From UBA4951 sp963652335 (GTDB lineage Bacteria > Bacillota_I > Bacilli_A > RFN20 > CAG-826): a stretch of 39,025 nt of DNA. Below the pieces are notes generated by a model. The model made no database searches. It was given only the letters and a program-made list of their open reading frames with translations, and was not told the origin of the DNA. Numbering within the stretch: the first letter of the stretch is position 1; each line of letters opens with the position of its first letter. The position numbers were made by a program, and so were the translations under genes. Below, in pieces: positions 25,685 through 33,127 of this stretch. The stretch covers positions 1 through 39,025 of the forward strand of contig CAVJSS010000010.1 in assembly GCA_963652335.1 (NCBI GenBank), written 5' to 3'.

Positions 25685-26540
25685 CCGGCTCCTCCAATGA
25701 GATTTTTCCAAGATATCCTGATTGGAATTCTTTGATCAACAAGGAATTGGCTTTCTCGATGTCCGCGCTTCCTCCTTTCAAAAGAAATCCGCGTTTGAAA
25801 GCGATATCCGCCAAGATTTCATCGTTGGGAGTCTCTTTAGATGCAGTTAAACCATATCTTTCGTTCAATGCGTCGATATAATGAGATTTAAGCATATCCA
25901 AAAGGCGATTCGCCAATTCGTCAATTGGAAGCACTTCTTCTTTTATCGAGCCTGTCAAAGCCAAATTGATGGCCGCTATCTTATCTTCGTATCGCATCGG
26001 AAGGATGCCTGGAGAATCCAAAAGGATGAAGGAGGAAGGCAATTTGATCCATTGTTCGGCTCTTGTTACTCCTGGCTTATTGCCGGCTTTGGCGACTTGC
26101 TTGCCGGCCAAGTTATTGATAAGGGTCGATTTCCCGACGTTAGGAACCCCTACGATAAGAAGCCTGCAAGGTTGGGGCTTCATCCCCGACTTCGCTTCTT
26201 TGATTCTCTTTTTCTCGATATAAGGCTTTGTGGCTTCTTCGATCAAACGCATGGCTTTTTGATGTTTGAGATCGCTGGAAGAGGCCATTATGTTCCTCTC
26301 CTTGAAGTAAGAAAGCCAGGCTTTAGTGATATTAGGGTCAGCAAGGTCTTCCTTAGAAAGGAAAATGATTCTGGCTTTGTTGCCTATCAGTTTATCCAGC
26401 AAAGTATTCCTCGAAGAAAGAGGGATTCTCGCATCCACGACTTCAACGACCAAATCGATGGCCGAAATGAATTTTTCTAAGGAAATCAAGGCCTTTTTCA
26501 TATGGCCGGGGAAATAATGGACGTTCTTTTGCTGATTCAT
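25674..26540 (-). CDS. rbgA: Ribosome biogenesis GTPase RbgA (YlqF)
   Basis: This 288-residue circularly permuted GTPase is needed for late assembly of the 50S subunit. The G motifs appear in permuted order: the G4-like FLSKEDLAD first, then the P-loop GVPNVGKSTLIN, then the G3 LDSPGIL. A C-terminal RNA-binding helical domain follows. Its start has no Shine-Dalgarno sequence; an AT-rich TAATAT box ends 6 bases before the ATG, after the rplS terminator. It is coupled to rnhB, as in B. subtilis. Confidence 0.96.
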   Translation of the reverse strand: MNQQKNVHYFPGHMKKALISLEKFISAIDLVVEVVDARIPLSSRNTLLDKLIGNKARIIFLSKEDLADPNITKAWLSYFKERNIMASSSDLKHQKAMRLIEEATKPYIEKKRIKEAKSGMKPQPCRLLIVGVPNVGKSTLINNLAGKQVAKAGNKPGVTRAEQWIKLPSSFILLDSPGILPMRYEDKIAAINLALTGSIKEEVLPIDELANRLLDMLKSHYIDALNERYGLTASKETPNDEILADIAFKRGFLLKGGSADIEKANSLLIKEFQSGYLGKISLEEPDAR

Positions 26541-26546
26541 AGGAAT

Positions 26547-26552
26547 ATATTA
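26547..26552 (-). promoter_or_regulatory. -10-like box of rbgA, leaderless arrangement
   Basis: TAATAT on the minus strand ends 6 bases before the ATG, and no Shine-Dalgarno sequence is present. The match to consensus is only moderate. Confidence 0.4.
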
Positions 26553-26580
26553 GCTTTATGGGCTTTCTAGGTAAAGAAAA

Positions 26581-26599
26581 GGCCCGCCAAAGGCGAGCC
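26581..26599 (-). terminator. rplS terminator
   Basis: GGCTCGCC pairs with GGCGGGCC (one G-T pair) around a 3-base loop, followed on the minus strand by TTTTCTTT. Confidence 0.9.
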
Positions 26600-26614
26600 A
26601 TGCTTTCTCTTTGA

Positions 26615-26968
26615 TTACTTGCTCTCGACTTCTTTGATACGAGCAGCCTTGCCAGAGAGACCACGCATGTAGTAGATGCGGGCACGACGAACTTTGCCAG
26701 ACTTCAAGACATCGATTCTGGCGATGGCTGGGGAATTGACTGGGAAAGTTCTTTCGACACCGATGCCGGCGGAAACCTTACGGACGGTAAAGGTTTCTCC
26801 AACCCCTTCTCCGCGACGTTTGATGACGACGCCTTCGAAGGCCTGGATACGTTCCTTTTTGCCTTCGACGATACGGACGTAGACCTTAACGGTGTCGCCG
26901 CCTTTGAAGGAAGGGATGTCGGTACGGATCTGGCGGGCGGTAATCTCATTCACGATATTGGTATTCAT
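26615..26968 (-). CDS. rplS: Large ribosomal subunit protein L19
   Basis: This 117-residue protein is L19 at the subunit interface. PSFKGGDTVKVYVRI, RIQAFEGVVIKRRG and the C-terminal GKVRRARIYYMRGLSGKAARIKE (given here in part as RRARIYYMRGLSGKAARI) mark the family. The length is normal. A GGAGGT lies 8 bases before the ATG. It has its own promoter, a leader of about 90 bases and a strong terminator, so it is a single-gene unit separated from trmD, its usual operon partner. Confidence 0.98.
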   Translation of the reverse strand: MNTNIVNEITARQIRTDIPSFKGGDTVKVYVRIVEGKKERIQAFEGVVIKRRGEGVGETFTVRKVSAGIGVERTFPVNSPAIARIDVLKSGKVRRARIYYMRGLSGKAARIKEVESK

Positions 26969-26984
26969 GATATGTTACCTCCTA

Positions 26985-27059
26985 ATAACGATCTTTTTCT
27001 TAGTAGGTTCACAGTCTATGCTGGCGGACCCCACGCAACGCCCTTATTGGATTGGCGCA
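26985..27059 (-). ncRNA. rplS 5' leader, candidate L19 leader element
   Basis: About 90 bases lie between the presumed transcription start and the rplS ATG. The leader is GC-rich in its first half (GGGGTCCGCCAGC, then ACTGTGAACC) and can form local pairs. L19 leaders are known in Firmicutes, so a regulatory role is plausible, but I have not matched it to a consensus. Confidence 0.4.
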
Positions 27060-27065
27060 TGTGGT

Positions 27066-27094
27066 ATGATACGCCCAATAGGCGTTAGGCGCAA
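27066..27094 (-). promoter_or_regulatory. Promoter of rplS
   Basis: TTGCGC (27094-27089), a 17-base spacer and TATCAT (27071-27066). The spacer contains an inverted repeat ACGCC/GGCGT. The promoter starts directly after the GDPD stop codon. Confidence 0.55.
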
Positions 27095-27106
27095 CAACAA
27101 ATGGAC

Positions 27107-27847
27107 CTATCTATGGTTTTTCAAATAATTCTCGCGATCGGCGATGACGATGTCTTTGTCGACATATTGGAAAGTCATCGTGTCAACGTAAGGGGAAAGG
27201 TCTTCGACTTGCTCTTTGGTCTCAACAGTCCAACAATTGACGATTCCGCCGTGCTTTCTGTATTTCTTCACCCAATCGTCTTTAGCCATATCCATCTCGA
27301 TGTCTATCGATTCGAAGAAGAACCTGAATTTCTTGACCCATTCTTTTCCCCTAAACAAAAGGAGCTGACGTTCAAAACGATGGCCGATGTAGAATAACGC
27401 CCTCGGATCGAAGGAGATGATGGCGACTTTCTTTTTGTCTTTGATTTGCCTCAAGATCTTTTTGGTGGCTTTCGCTACAGCCTTGTAATTGTCATTGAAA
27501 ACTTTTATTTCGATAACCATCAAAACTTTTTCTTTATTGAGATCCAGCACTTCTTGAAGGGTGGGGATACCGCCTCCGTCAGGAAGGCGATATTCGGTCT
27601 TGATGGTTTTTGAATCCAATTCTTCGATGATACCCTTTTTGCCTGTCATCCTTTCCAAATCGGAATCATGGCAAACGAACAATTCCCCATCTTTGGCCAA
27701 ATGGATGTCGCATTCGAAAGCCATATTGTTCTCGATGGCGTTTTCAAAGGCCTTCATTCCATTCTCGGAACGGGTTTGATCGTGCAACCCACGATGGCAA
27801 ATGCCCAAATAAAATTGCTTTGGATAAGCTTTAAAACGATGTTTCAT
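27107..27847 (-). CDS. Glycerophosphodiester phosphodiesterase family protein
   Basis: This 246-residue cytosolic protein of the GDPD fold would hydrolyse deacylated phospholipids to glycerol 3-phosphate and an alcohol. HRGLHDQTRSENGMKAF holds the catalytic His and the Glu-Asn metal site. ECDIHLAKDGELFVCHDSDLERMTG (in part) carries the Glu-x-Asp and second His. The C-terminal NCWTVETKEQVEDL matches the family. I chose the ATG at 27847; the TATAAT box ends 7 bases before it, making the mRNA leaderless, and an upstream TTG would lie before that box. It lies between rplS and rpsP, where B. subtilis has no such gene. Confidence 0.92.
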   Translation of the reverse strand: MKHRFKAYPKQFYLGICHRGLHDQTRSENGMKAFENAIENNMAFECDIHLAKDGELFVCHDSDLERMTGKKGIIEELDSKTIKTEYRLPDGGGIPTLQEVLDLNKEKVLMVIEIKVFNDNYKAVAKATKKILRQIKDKKKVAIISFDPRALFYIGHRFERQLLLFRGKEWVKKFRFFFESIDIEMDMAKDDWVKKYRKHGGIVNCWTVETKEQVEDLSPYVDTMTFQYVDKDIVIADRENYLKNHR

Positions 27848-27854
27848 GGCATCT

Positions 27855-27860
27855 ATTATA
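27855..27860 (-). promoter_or_regulatory. -10 box of the GDPD gene, leaderless arrangement
   Basis: Consensus TATAAT on the minus strand, 7 bases before the ATG, with no Shine-Dalgarno sequence and no recognisable -35. Confidence 0.65.
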
Positions 27861-27910
27861 GACTCCAATGCTTGTGGATATTCAGTTTTTTATCTGTAAA
27901 GCGAATTTGC

Positions 27911-27939
27911 TTGACACATCATTGACGGAAGCATAGTAT
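27911..27939 (+). promoter_or_regulatory. Promoter of rpsP-khpA
   Basis: TTGACA, exactly 17 bases, then TAGTAT; the leader of about 20 bases carries AAGGAG. This is a conventional strong promoter. Confidence 0.85.
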
Positions 27940-27965
27940 TAGCCACGCATAAGGAGATTATTGTC

Positions 27966-28238
27966 ATGTCAGTCAAAATCAGATTAACCAGAATCGGACG
28001 CCATAAGGATCCAATCTATCGCATCGTCGCAGCGGATTCCCGCTTTGCCCGTGATGGCCGTTATATCGAACAAATCGGTCTTTATAACCCAAACAAAGGA
28101 GTAGAAGGCGCTGAGATCAACGAAGAATTGGCCCTCAAATGGTTGGCCGCCGGAGCTACCCCATCAGACTCTGTCCGCGCTATGTTCAACCGCAAAGGTT
28201 TGAATGCCAAAGCCGCTAGCAAAAAGGAATGCAAATAA
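27966..28238 (+). CDS. rpsP: Small ribosomal subunit protein S16
   Basis: This 90-residue protein is S16. KIRLTRIGRHKDPIYRIVAADSR (seen here from RLTRIGRHKDPIYRIVAADS) and EQIGLYNP are the family signatures, and the length is normal. The start follows AAGGAG. It is first gene of a two-gene unit with khpA, on the opposite strand from the rest of the housekeeping cluster. Confidence 0.98.
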   Translation: MSVKIRLTRIGRHKDPIYRIVAADSRFARDGRYIEQIGLYNPNKGVEGAEINEELALKWLAAGATPSDSVRAMFNRKGLNAKAASKKECK

Positions 28239-28240
28239 GC

Positions 28241-28519
28241 ATGGATTTGCAAAAAATCATCCACAGCCTTATCGATCCGCTTGTCGAAAAGCCAGAAAAC
28301 ATCGTCATCAAGGAATTGCCGAACAACAGCAAGAAAGACATCACCGTCATAATTACCGCCGATGATGAAGACTGCGCCCGCTTGATCGGCAAGCATGGCT
28401 CCGTCGCCAATGCCCTCCGCGAAGCGGTTGGCATCTGCGGAAAAGCCGATAATAGCAATATAAGGGTCCACCTTAGATTCGAAAGCTTCAATGATTCAAA
28501 GAACGACGGTGCTGAATAA
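28241..28519 (+). CDS. khpA: KH-domain RNA-binding protein KhpA (YlqC)
   Basis: This 92-residue single KH-domain protein binds RNA and, with KhpB, affects cell division and small-RNA control in Gram-positives. The GxxG loop is IGKHG, preceded by CARL and followed by SVANALREAV. The start at 28241, two bases after the rpsP stop, is preferred over an in-frame ATG inside rpsP at 28229, which would have no spacing to AAAGGA. Its stop codon lies in the loop of the following terminator. Confidence 0.93.
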   Translation: MDLQKIIHSLIDPLVEKPENIVIKELPNNSKKDITVIITADDEDCARLIGKHGSVANALREAVGICGKADNSNIRVHLRFESFNDSKNDGAE

Positions 28520-28528
28520 AGGCACCGT
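28506..28528 (+). terminator. khpA terminator overlapping its stop codon
   Basis: ACGGTGC pairs with GCACCGT around a 9-base loop containing the TAA stop, followed by TTTCT, which leads into the TATAAT of rimM. Confidence 0.8.
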
Positions 28529-28532
28529 TTTC

Positions 28533-28538
28533 TATAAT
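28533..28538 (+). promoter_or_regulatory. -10 box of rimM-trmD, leaderless arrangement
   Basis: Consensus TATAAT ends 8 bases before the rimM ATG. It follows directly on the T-run of the khpA terminator. There is no Shine-Dalgarno sequence and no -35 box. Confidence 0.7.
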
Positions 28539-28546
28539 ATAGAGTT

Positions 28547-29056
28547 ATGAAATCGATTCTCGTTGCCGACATTAGGAAAACATTTGGGCTAAAAGGGGAA
28601 GTCCTTTGTTTTTTACATACCGATTTCCCGAAATTGAGATTCAAAAAGGGAAATACCTTATATTTGAAAAAAGGAAGCCAAGAAATAGAAGTCAAAGTGG
28701 CTTCTTTCCGCCAATCAGGCGATTATTGTTATTTGTCTTTCGAAGGGCTGAATGACATTTCCTTGGTTGAGCCTTATGTCAAATGGGATGTTCTGATCGA
28801 TGAAAAGGATGCCAAATTGCCAAACGATATGGTCCGGTACGAGGATATCTTCGCTTCGGACGTTTATGACCAAAACGGCAATAAACTTGGCCACGCTATC
28901 GAACTTATCGATAACTGCGCCACCAAATCCTTAAGAGTCAAAAGGGAGGATGGGCCCGATTTCTTCGTCCCTTGGCTCCCTAAGGTCTTTATCAAAGAAG
29001 TCGATGAAGAGAATCATAAGGTCTTCATCAACGTTATCCCGGGGATGCTAGATTAA
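28547..29056 (+). CDS. rimM: Ribosome maturation factor RimM
   Basis: This 169-residue protein helps mature the 30S head around S19. The N-terminal RimM domain opens with VADIRKTFGLKGEVLCFLHTD (family: G-x-HGhkGev-v). The C-terminal PRC barrel has the typical FVPWLPKVFIKEVD and INVIPGMLD end. Length is normal. The start is leaderless. The last A of its stop codon is the first base of the trmD ATG (TAATG). Confidence 0.95.
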   Translation: MKSILVADIRKTFGLKGEVLCFLHTDFPKLRFKKGNTLYLKKGSQEIEVKVASFRQSGDYCYLSFEGLNDISLVEPYVKWDVLIDEKDAKLPNDMVRYEDIFASDVYDQNGNKLGHAIELIDNCATKSLRVKREDGPDFFVPWLPKVFIKEVDEENHKVFINVIPGMLD

Positions 29057-29829
29057 TGAAAATAACGATCCTCACTTTATTCCCCGAAATGTTTGCAGGG
29101 TATATCGATACCTCCATTTTAAAACGGGCGATCTCCAAAAAAGCGATAGAAGTAGAAATCGTCAATATAAGAGACTTTACGAAGGATAGGTACGGAAGGA
29201 CCGATACCCCACCTATCGGAGGGGGAGCCGGACTTGTTTTCAAATGCCAACCATTGGTCGATGCAATCGAAAACGTATCAACCCCAACTAGTCATATTTG
29301 TCTCTTTTCCCCAAGAGGAAAGACATTCGATCAGAACAAAGCCAAGGAATTTTCCAAGATGGATCATTTGGTTCTGGTCTGTGGCCATTATGAGGGAATT
29401 GACGAAAGGGTCAACTCTTACGTTGACGAATTGATATCCATCGGAGACTATATCCTAACCGGAGGGGAAATACCGGCGATGGCCGTGACCGATGCCGTCA
29501 TGCGGCTGCTTGACGGGGCCATAACCTCTTCTTCTTTGGAGGATGAATCCTTCAATGAGCCATGCTTGGAATATCCGCAATATACCGAGCCATATGATTT
29601 TAGAGGATCCGTCATTCCTGATATCCTCTATTCCGGAAACCACGAAGCCATAAGGAAATGGAGGAGAAAGCAATCCCTCCTCCTAACTAGAAAATATCGG
29701 CCCGATTTATTCAAAAAACTCAATTTATCCAAAGAAGACAAGAAGCTTTTGAATGAGGCTGAGGAAAACATAATTCCCAAATGGGAGACGGATGCTTTGG
29801 AAAAAGGGCACAAATTCATCAAAAAATGA
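29056..29829 (+). CDS. trmD: tRNA (guanine-37-N1) methyltransferase
   Basis: This 257-residue SPOUT enzyme methylates G37 next to the anticodon and prevents frameshifting. The visible motifs are ITILTLFPEMF, DTPPIGGGAGLVFKC, the trefoil-knot cofactor region LVCGHYEGIDERV and SIGDYILTGGEIPAMAVTDA. A C-terminal helical domain completes the usual length. It is coupled to rimM and ends in a bidirectional terminator. In B. subtilis rplS follows in the same operon; here rplS is separate. Confidence 0.98.
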   Translation: MKITILTLFPEMFAGYIDTSILKRAISKKAIEVEIVNIRDFTKDRYGRTDTPPIGGGAGLVFKCQPLVDAIENVSTPTSHICLFSPRGKTFDQNKAKEFSKMDHLVLVCGHYEGIDERVNSYVDELISIGDYILTGGEIPAMAVTDAVMRLLDGAITSSSLEDESFNEPCLEYPQYTEPYDFRGSVIPDILYSGNHEAIRKWRRKQSLLLTRKYRPDLFKKLNLSKEDKKLLNEAEENIIPKWETDALEKGHKFIKK

Positions 29830-29850
29830 CTTCCTGTTCGCGGAAGCCAT
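29826..29850. terminator. Bidirectional terminator between trmD and ffh
   Basis: ATGaCTTCC pairs with GGAAGcCAT across one mismatch. On the plus strand the hairpin runs into 7 T; on the minus strand it is followed by TTTTTT. It overlaps the trmD stop and ends both convergent genes. Confidence 0.9.
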
Positions 29851-29854
29851 TTTT

Positions 29855-31180
29855 TTATCTAAACATCCCACCTTTGAGGGAATTCTTATATTGTTTGAGC
29901 TGTTTCATCATTTCTTTGGATTGTTCGAATTTCTTCAATACCCTATTGACGTCGGCATTGGTTTTCCCAGACCCTTTGGCAATTCTTGCCTTTCTTGAAT
30001 TCTTTAGGCATTCCGGATGGTTCCTTTCATAAGGGGTCATCGAATTGATGATGGCTTCGAAAGCCTTCATTTCCTTTTTGGCTTGGGCTTGCTGTTCTTC
30101 GGTTATCTTCGGCATTCCCGGGATCATCGCCGCCAATTTAGATAGCGATCCTAATCTGTTGGCCATTTTCATTTGCTTAAGCATGTCATTCAAAGTGAAA
30201 TTGCCAGACATCATCTTCTTGGCTTCGCGTTCCGCTTCTTTTTCGTCTATCGCTTCTTTGGCCTTTTCGACCAAGGTCACGACGTCTCCCATCCCTAAGA
30301 TCCTATCAGCCATGCGGTCAGGATAGAAAACGTCCAATTCATCTATCTTTTCCCCAACGCCGGCGAATTTTATCGGCAATCCGCTCATGTATTTGATCGA
30401 TAAAGCCGCACCGCCTTTTGCGTCGCCATCGAGCTTGGACATTATAAGTCCAGTCAATTTGACTTTGCTATTGAAGGCATTGGCTACGTTGACGGCTTCT
30501 TGGCCAGACATCGAATCCACCAACAAAAGGATCTCGTCTGGATTTACGGCGTTCTCGATATCCACCAATTCTTGCATCAATCCTTCGTCAATCTGCAAAC
30601 GGCCCGCCGTATCCAAGATAAGAACGTCGTAATTTTCGTTTAAGCAACGTTCTTTGGCTTTCTTTGCGACTTCGATAGGCGAAACGGACGTTCCCATCTC
30701 AAAGAAATCGGTATTGATCGATTTGGCTAAGGTCCCAAGTTGTTCTATAGCTGCCGGACGATAGACGTCCAAGCCAGCCAAAAGGACTTTTTTGCCATAT
30801 TTCTTTTTGGCAAGATAGGCCAATTTTCCACTCGTTGTGGTTTTGCCCGATCCTTGAAGGCCAACCATCATGATGATCATCGGTTTCTTTTTGAAATCCA
30901 ATGGCGCATTGCCTTTGCCAAGCAATGTCTCCAATTCGTCATGGCAGATTTTTATCATCTGATCGCCAGGATTGACGTTTTTGATGGCTTTGGTCTCCAA
31001 CGCCTTTTCCCTTATCGAATTGACGAAGGCTTTGACGACCTTGAAATTGACGTCGCTTTCAAGCAATGCCACCCTTATTTCCTTTAAGGCCGCATCGATG
31101 TTGTCTTCGGTCAAAGTGGTTTCTTTCCTTAATTTTTTGAAAACGCCTTGAAAGCGGTCAGATAAATTCTCAAATGCCAT
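29855..31180 (-). CDS. ffh: Signal recognition particle protein Ffh
   Basis: This 441-residue SRP GTPase guides nascent membrane proteins to FtsY and SecYEG. Domains: N (1-90), G (100-295) with P-loop GLQGSGKTTTSGKL, DTAGRLQ and the TKLD-like MSKLDGDAKGG, then a C-terminal M domain. The M domain is short on methionines for the family but has the FTLNDMLKQMKM and NHPECLKNSRKARIAKGSG RNA-binding stretches. It starts 11 bases before the end of ylxM, with GGAAGAG as ribosome-binding site. Length is normal. Confidence 0.98.
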   Translation of the reverse strand: MAFENLSDRFQGVFKKLRKETTLTEDNIDAALKEIRVALLESDVNFKVVKAFVNSIREKALETKAIKNVNPGDQMIKICHDELETLLGKGNAPLDFKKKPMIIMMVGLQGSGKTTTSGKLAYLAKKKYGKKVLLAGLDVYRPAAIEQLGTLAKSINTDFFEMGTSVSPIEVAKKAKERCLNENYDVLILDTAGRLQIDEGLMQELVDIENAVNPDEILLLVDSMSGQEAVNVANAFNSKVKLTGLIMSKLDGDAKGGAALSIKYMSGLPIKFAGVGEKIDELDVFYPDRMADRILGMGDVVTLVEKAKEAIDEKEAEREAKKMMSGNFTLNDMLKQMKMANRLGSLSKLAAMIPGMPKITEEQQAQAKKEMKAFEAIINSMTPYERNHPECLKNSRKARIAKGSGKTNADVNRVLKKFEQSKEMMKQLKQYKNSLKGGMFR

Positions 31181-31469
31181 TGATCTCTTCCTCCAATTTC
31201 TTAAGGTCCTTTTCTTTCAAGGCTTTCTTAAGCCTTTCCTTAAGTTCGTCCAATTTTATGTTGTTTTCGTAATTTTCTAGTTTTTTGGTGGCTTTTTTGA
31301 TTGCGTCTTCCACCGCCGAGCGGGAAATTGAACGGGCTTCGGCTATTTCGGACAAAGAAAGATCATAAGAGCAATAATCTCTCATTATCTCCGCTTGATA
31401 TTGGGTCAATAAACTCCCGTATCGATCCAAAAGGATATTCAGGTTCACCCTATCTTCGATCTTCATCAT
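31170..31469 (-). CDS. ylxM: YlxM/p13-like helix-turn-helix protein
   Basis: This 99-residue protein carries a sigma-70 region 4-like helix-turn-helix: LTQYQAEIMRDYCSYDLSLSEIAEARSISRSAVEDAI (given in parts). The C terminus is a charged helix. The family always sits next to ffh or ftsY and is thought to assist the SRP pathway. It overlaps ftsY upstream and ffh downstream. Either of two adjacent ATG codons (31469 or 31466) could start it; GGAGACC precedes both. Confidence 0.93.
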   Translation of the reverse strand: MMKIEDRVNLNILLDRYGSLLTQYQAEIMRDYCSYDLSLSEIAEARSISRSAVEDAIKKATKKLENYENNIKLDELKERLKKALKEKDLKKLEEEINGI

Positions 31470-32445
31470 TTTGGTCTCCGATCAGCAATCCATGGAGATA
31501 ACGATCCAAATCGAATTCTTCCAAATCATCCATCTTTTCTCCCAAACCGACGAATCTGACAGGGACTCCGATCTCATCGCGGATAGATAAAAGAATGCCA
31601 CCCTTGGCCGTCCCATCCATTTTGGTTATGACAACCCCCGTTAGGTCGGTGACTTCCTTGAAAGATTTAGCCTGAACAACCCCATTTTGACCTGTCGTTG
31701 CATCGATTATCAAAAACGTTTCCTGGGGGGCTCCTTCGATTTCCCTTCCGAGCACTCTCTTTATTTTGGCTAATTCCGCCATCAAGTTGGCTTTGTTTTG
31801 AAGCCTTCCGGCCGTATCGATGACGCAAAGATCGATGCTGTGCTCTTTCGCGTATTTCGCCCCATCATAAGCCACGGATGCCGGATCTCCGTTTTCTTTC
31901 CCGACCACTATCGGGCATTTAAGCCTATCGGCCCAGACGGAAAGTTGTTCGACAGCCCCAGCCCTAAAGGTATCGGCAGCGACCAACATCACTTTTTTGC
32001 CTTTGTCCAAATAACGTTTGGCCAATTTGGCGATGGTGGTGGTTTTCCCAACCCCATTAACCCCAACGACAAGCAAAACGGTTGGTTTCCCTTCTTTGAA
32101 AGAGATCTCGTTTGTGACAGATTCCCCGCCTTCGATATAGGAAACGAACATCATGTCGATCAAGGCTTCGTTGATGGATTTCGGTTCCGTTATTCCTTCT
32201 TTTTCGGATTTGGATAAAAGATTGTCGATCAAAGAAAGGCTGAGTCTGACCCCAACGTCCGCTTCGATCAATATCTCTTCCAGTTCTTCGAAATATTCTT
32301 CGTTGACTTTGCTATAACGTTTGGTCAACTGATCGAGCTTATCCGCGAAAGCTGACCGAGATTTCGTTAACGAACGGTCATATTTGGAGGCCTTGACATC
32401 CTTTTTGCCCCCGAACTTGCTTTTGATGAATGACAATAGTCCCAT
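31450..32445 (-). CDS. ftsY: Signal recognition particle receptor FtsY
   Basis: This 331-residue membrane-associated GTPase receives SRP-ribosome complexes. After a short basic N-terminal stretch (no long acidic A domain, as usual in Gram-positives) come the N and G domains: VVGVNGVGKTTTIAKLA, AADTFRAGAVEQL, DTAGRLQNK, TKMDGTAKGG and the closing VRFVGLGEKMDDLEEFD. It starts one base after the rnc stop with AGGAG as ribosome-binding site. The usual upstream neighbour smc is missing. Confidence 0.98.
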   Translation of the reverse strand: MGLLSFIKSKFGGKKDVKASKYDRSLTKSRSAFADKLDQLTKRYSKVNEEYFEELEEILIEADVGVRLSLSLIDNLLSKSEKEGITEPKSINEALIDMMFVSYIEGGESVTNEISFKEGKPTVLLVVGVNGVGKTTTIAKLAKRYLDKGKKVMLVAADTFRAGAVEQLSVWADRLKCPIVVGKENGDPASVAYDGAKYAKEHSIDLCVIDTAGRLQNKANLMAELAKIKRVLGREIEGAPQETFLIIDATTGQNGVVQAKSFKEVTDLTGVVITKMDGTAKGGILLSIRDEIGVPVRFVGLGEKMDDLEEFDLDRYLHGLLIGDQNDEDRR

Positions 32446-32446
32446 T

Positions 32447-33127
32447 TTAGTCTCCTAACGGAGCATATTTGCTCAATGCATCCTTGGCGGCGTTGGTTTC
32501 GGCTTCTTGCTTGGACGCCCCTTCTCCATGGCCATATTCCGTTCCATCGACGTAAACGGCCGCCACGAAAGTCCTTTGGTTGGCAGGACCTTCTTCTTTC
32601 AGGATCTTGTATTCGAATATTTCCCTTTCGGCTTGCAACGCCTCTTGCAAAGTCGTTTTGGGATCGCTTGAAGGCTTAGCTAACGAGACTTCCTTTTTGA
32701 AGATCTTATTAAGCAGAGAGAAGGTGAAATCCATCCCTTGGTCAAGATAGATGGCCCCTATCAAAGATTCGAAGACGTCTTCCAAGATCTTTCTTTTGTT
32801 TTTCTCTCCCCAAACAAAGCCCCTTCCGACTCTGACATAGCTTAAAAGGTCGAGTTTTGAGGAAACGTCAGCTTCGGAATACCCTTTGGCGAATTGGGTT
32901 CTGACTTTGGATAAGCCTCCTTGGTCAAGCTCGGGATGTTCCTTGAAAACGATATCGGCCAGAACATATCCCAAAACCGAATCGCCCAAGAATTCCAATC
33001 TTTCGTAATCTCCGCCTTTGAATCCAGGGTCCCCTCTGACCGAAGAATGAGTGAAAGCATCTTCATATAAAGAGAGGTCGTTTGGGACTATCCCCAAGAT
33101 GGCGAACAATTTGTCGAAACGGCTCAT
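32447..33127 (-). CDS. rnc: Ribonuclease III
   Basis: This 226-residue double-strand-specific RNase processes rRNA precursors and some mRNAs. The catalytic signature ERLEFLGDSVLGY and a second acidic site EDVFESLIGAIYLD are intact. A C-terminal dsRNA-binding domain ends in GEGASKQEAETNAAKDAL. I chose the ATG at 33127, which overlaps the plsX stop (ATGA) and gives normal length. A start ten codons earlier, inside plsX, is less likely. Confidence 0.97.
   Translation of the reverse strand: MSRFDKLFAILGIVPNDLSLYEDAFTHSSVRGDPGFKGGDYERLEFLGDSVLGYVLADIVFKEHPELDQGGLSKVRTQFAKGYSEADVSSKLDLLSYVRVGRGFVWGEKNKRKILEDVFESLIGAIYLDQGMDFTFSLLNKIFKKEVSLAKPSSDPKTTLQEALQAEREIFEYKILKEEGPANQRTFVAAVYVDGTEYGHGEGASKQEAETNAAKDALSKYAPLGD

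Noticed and set aside
25881..26480. 199-codon plus-strand frame
   Set aside because: Antisense to rbgA, whose GTPase motifs are intact.
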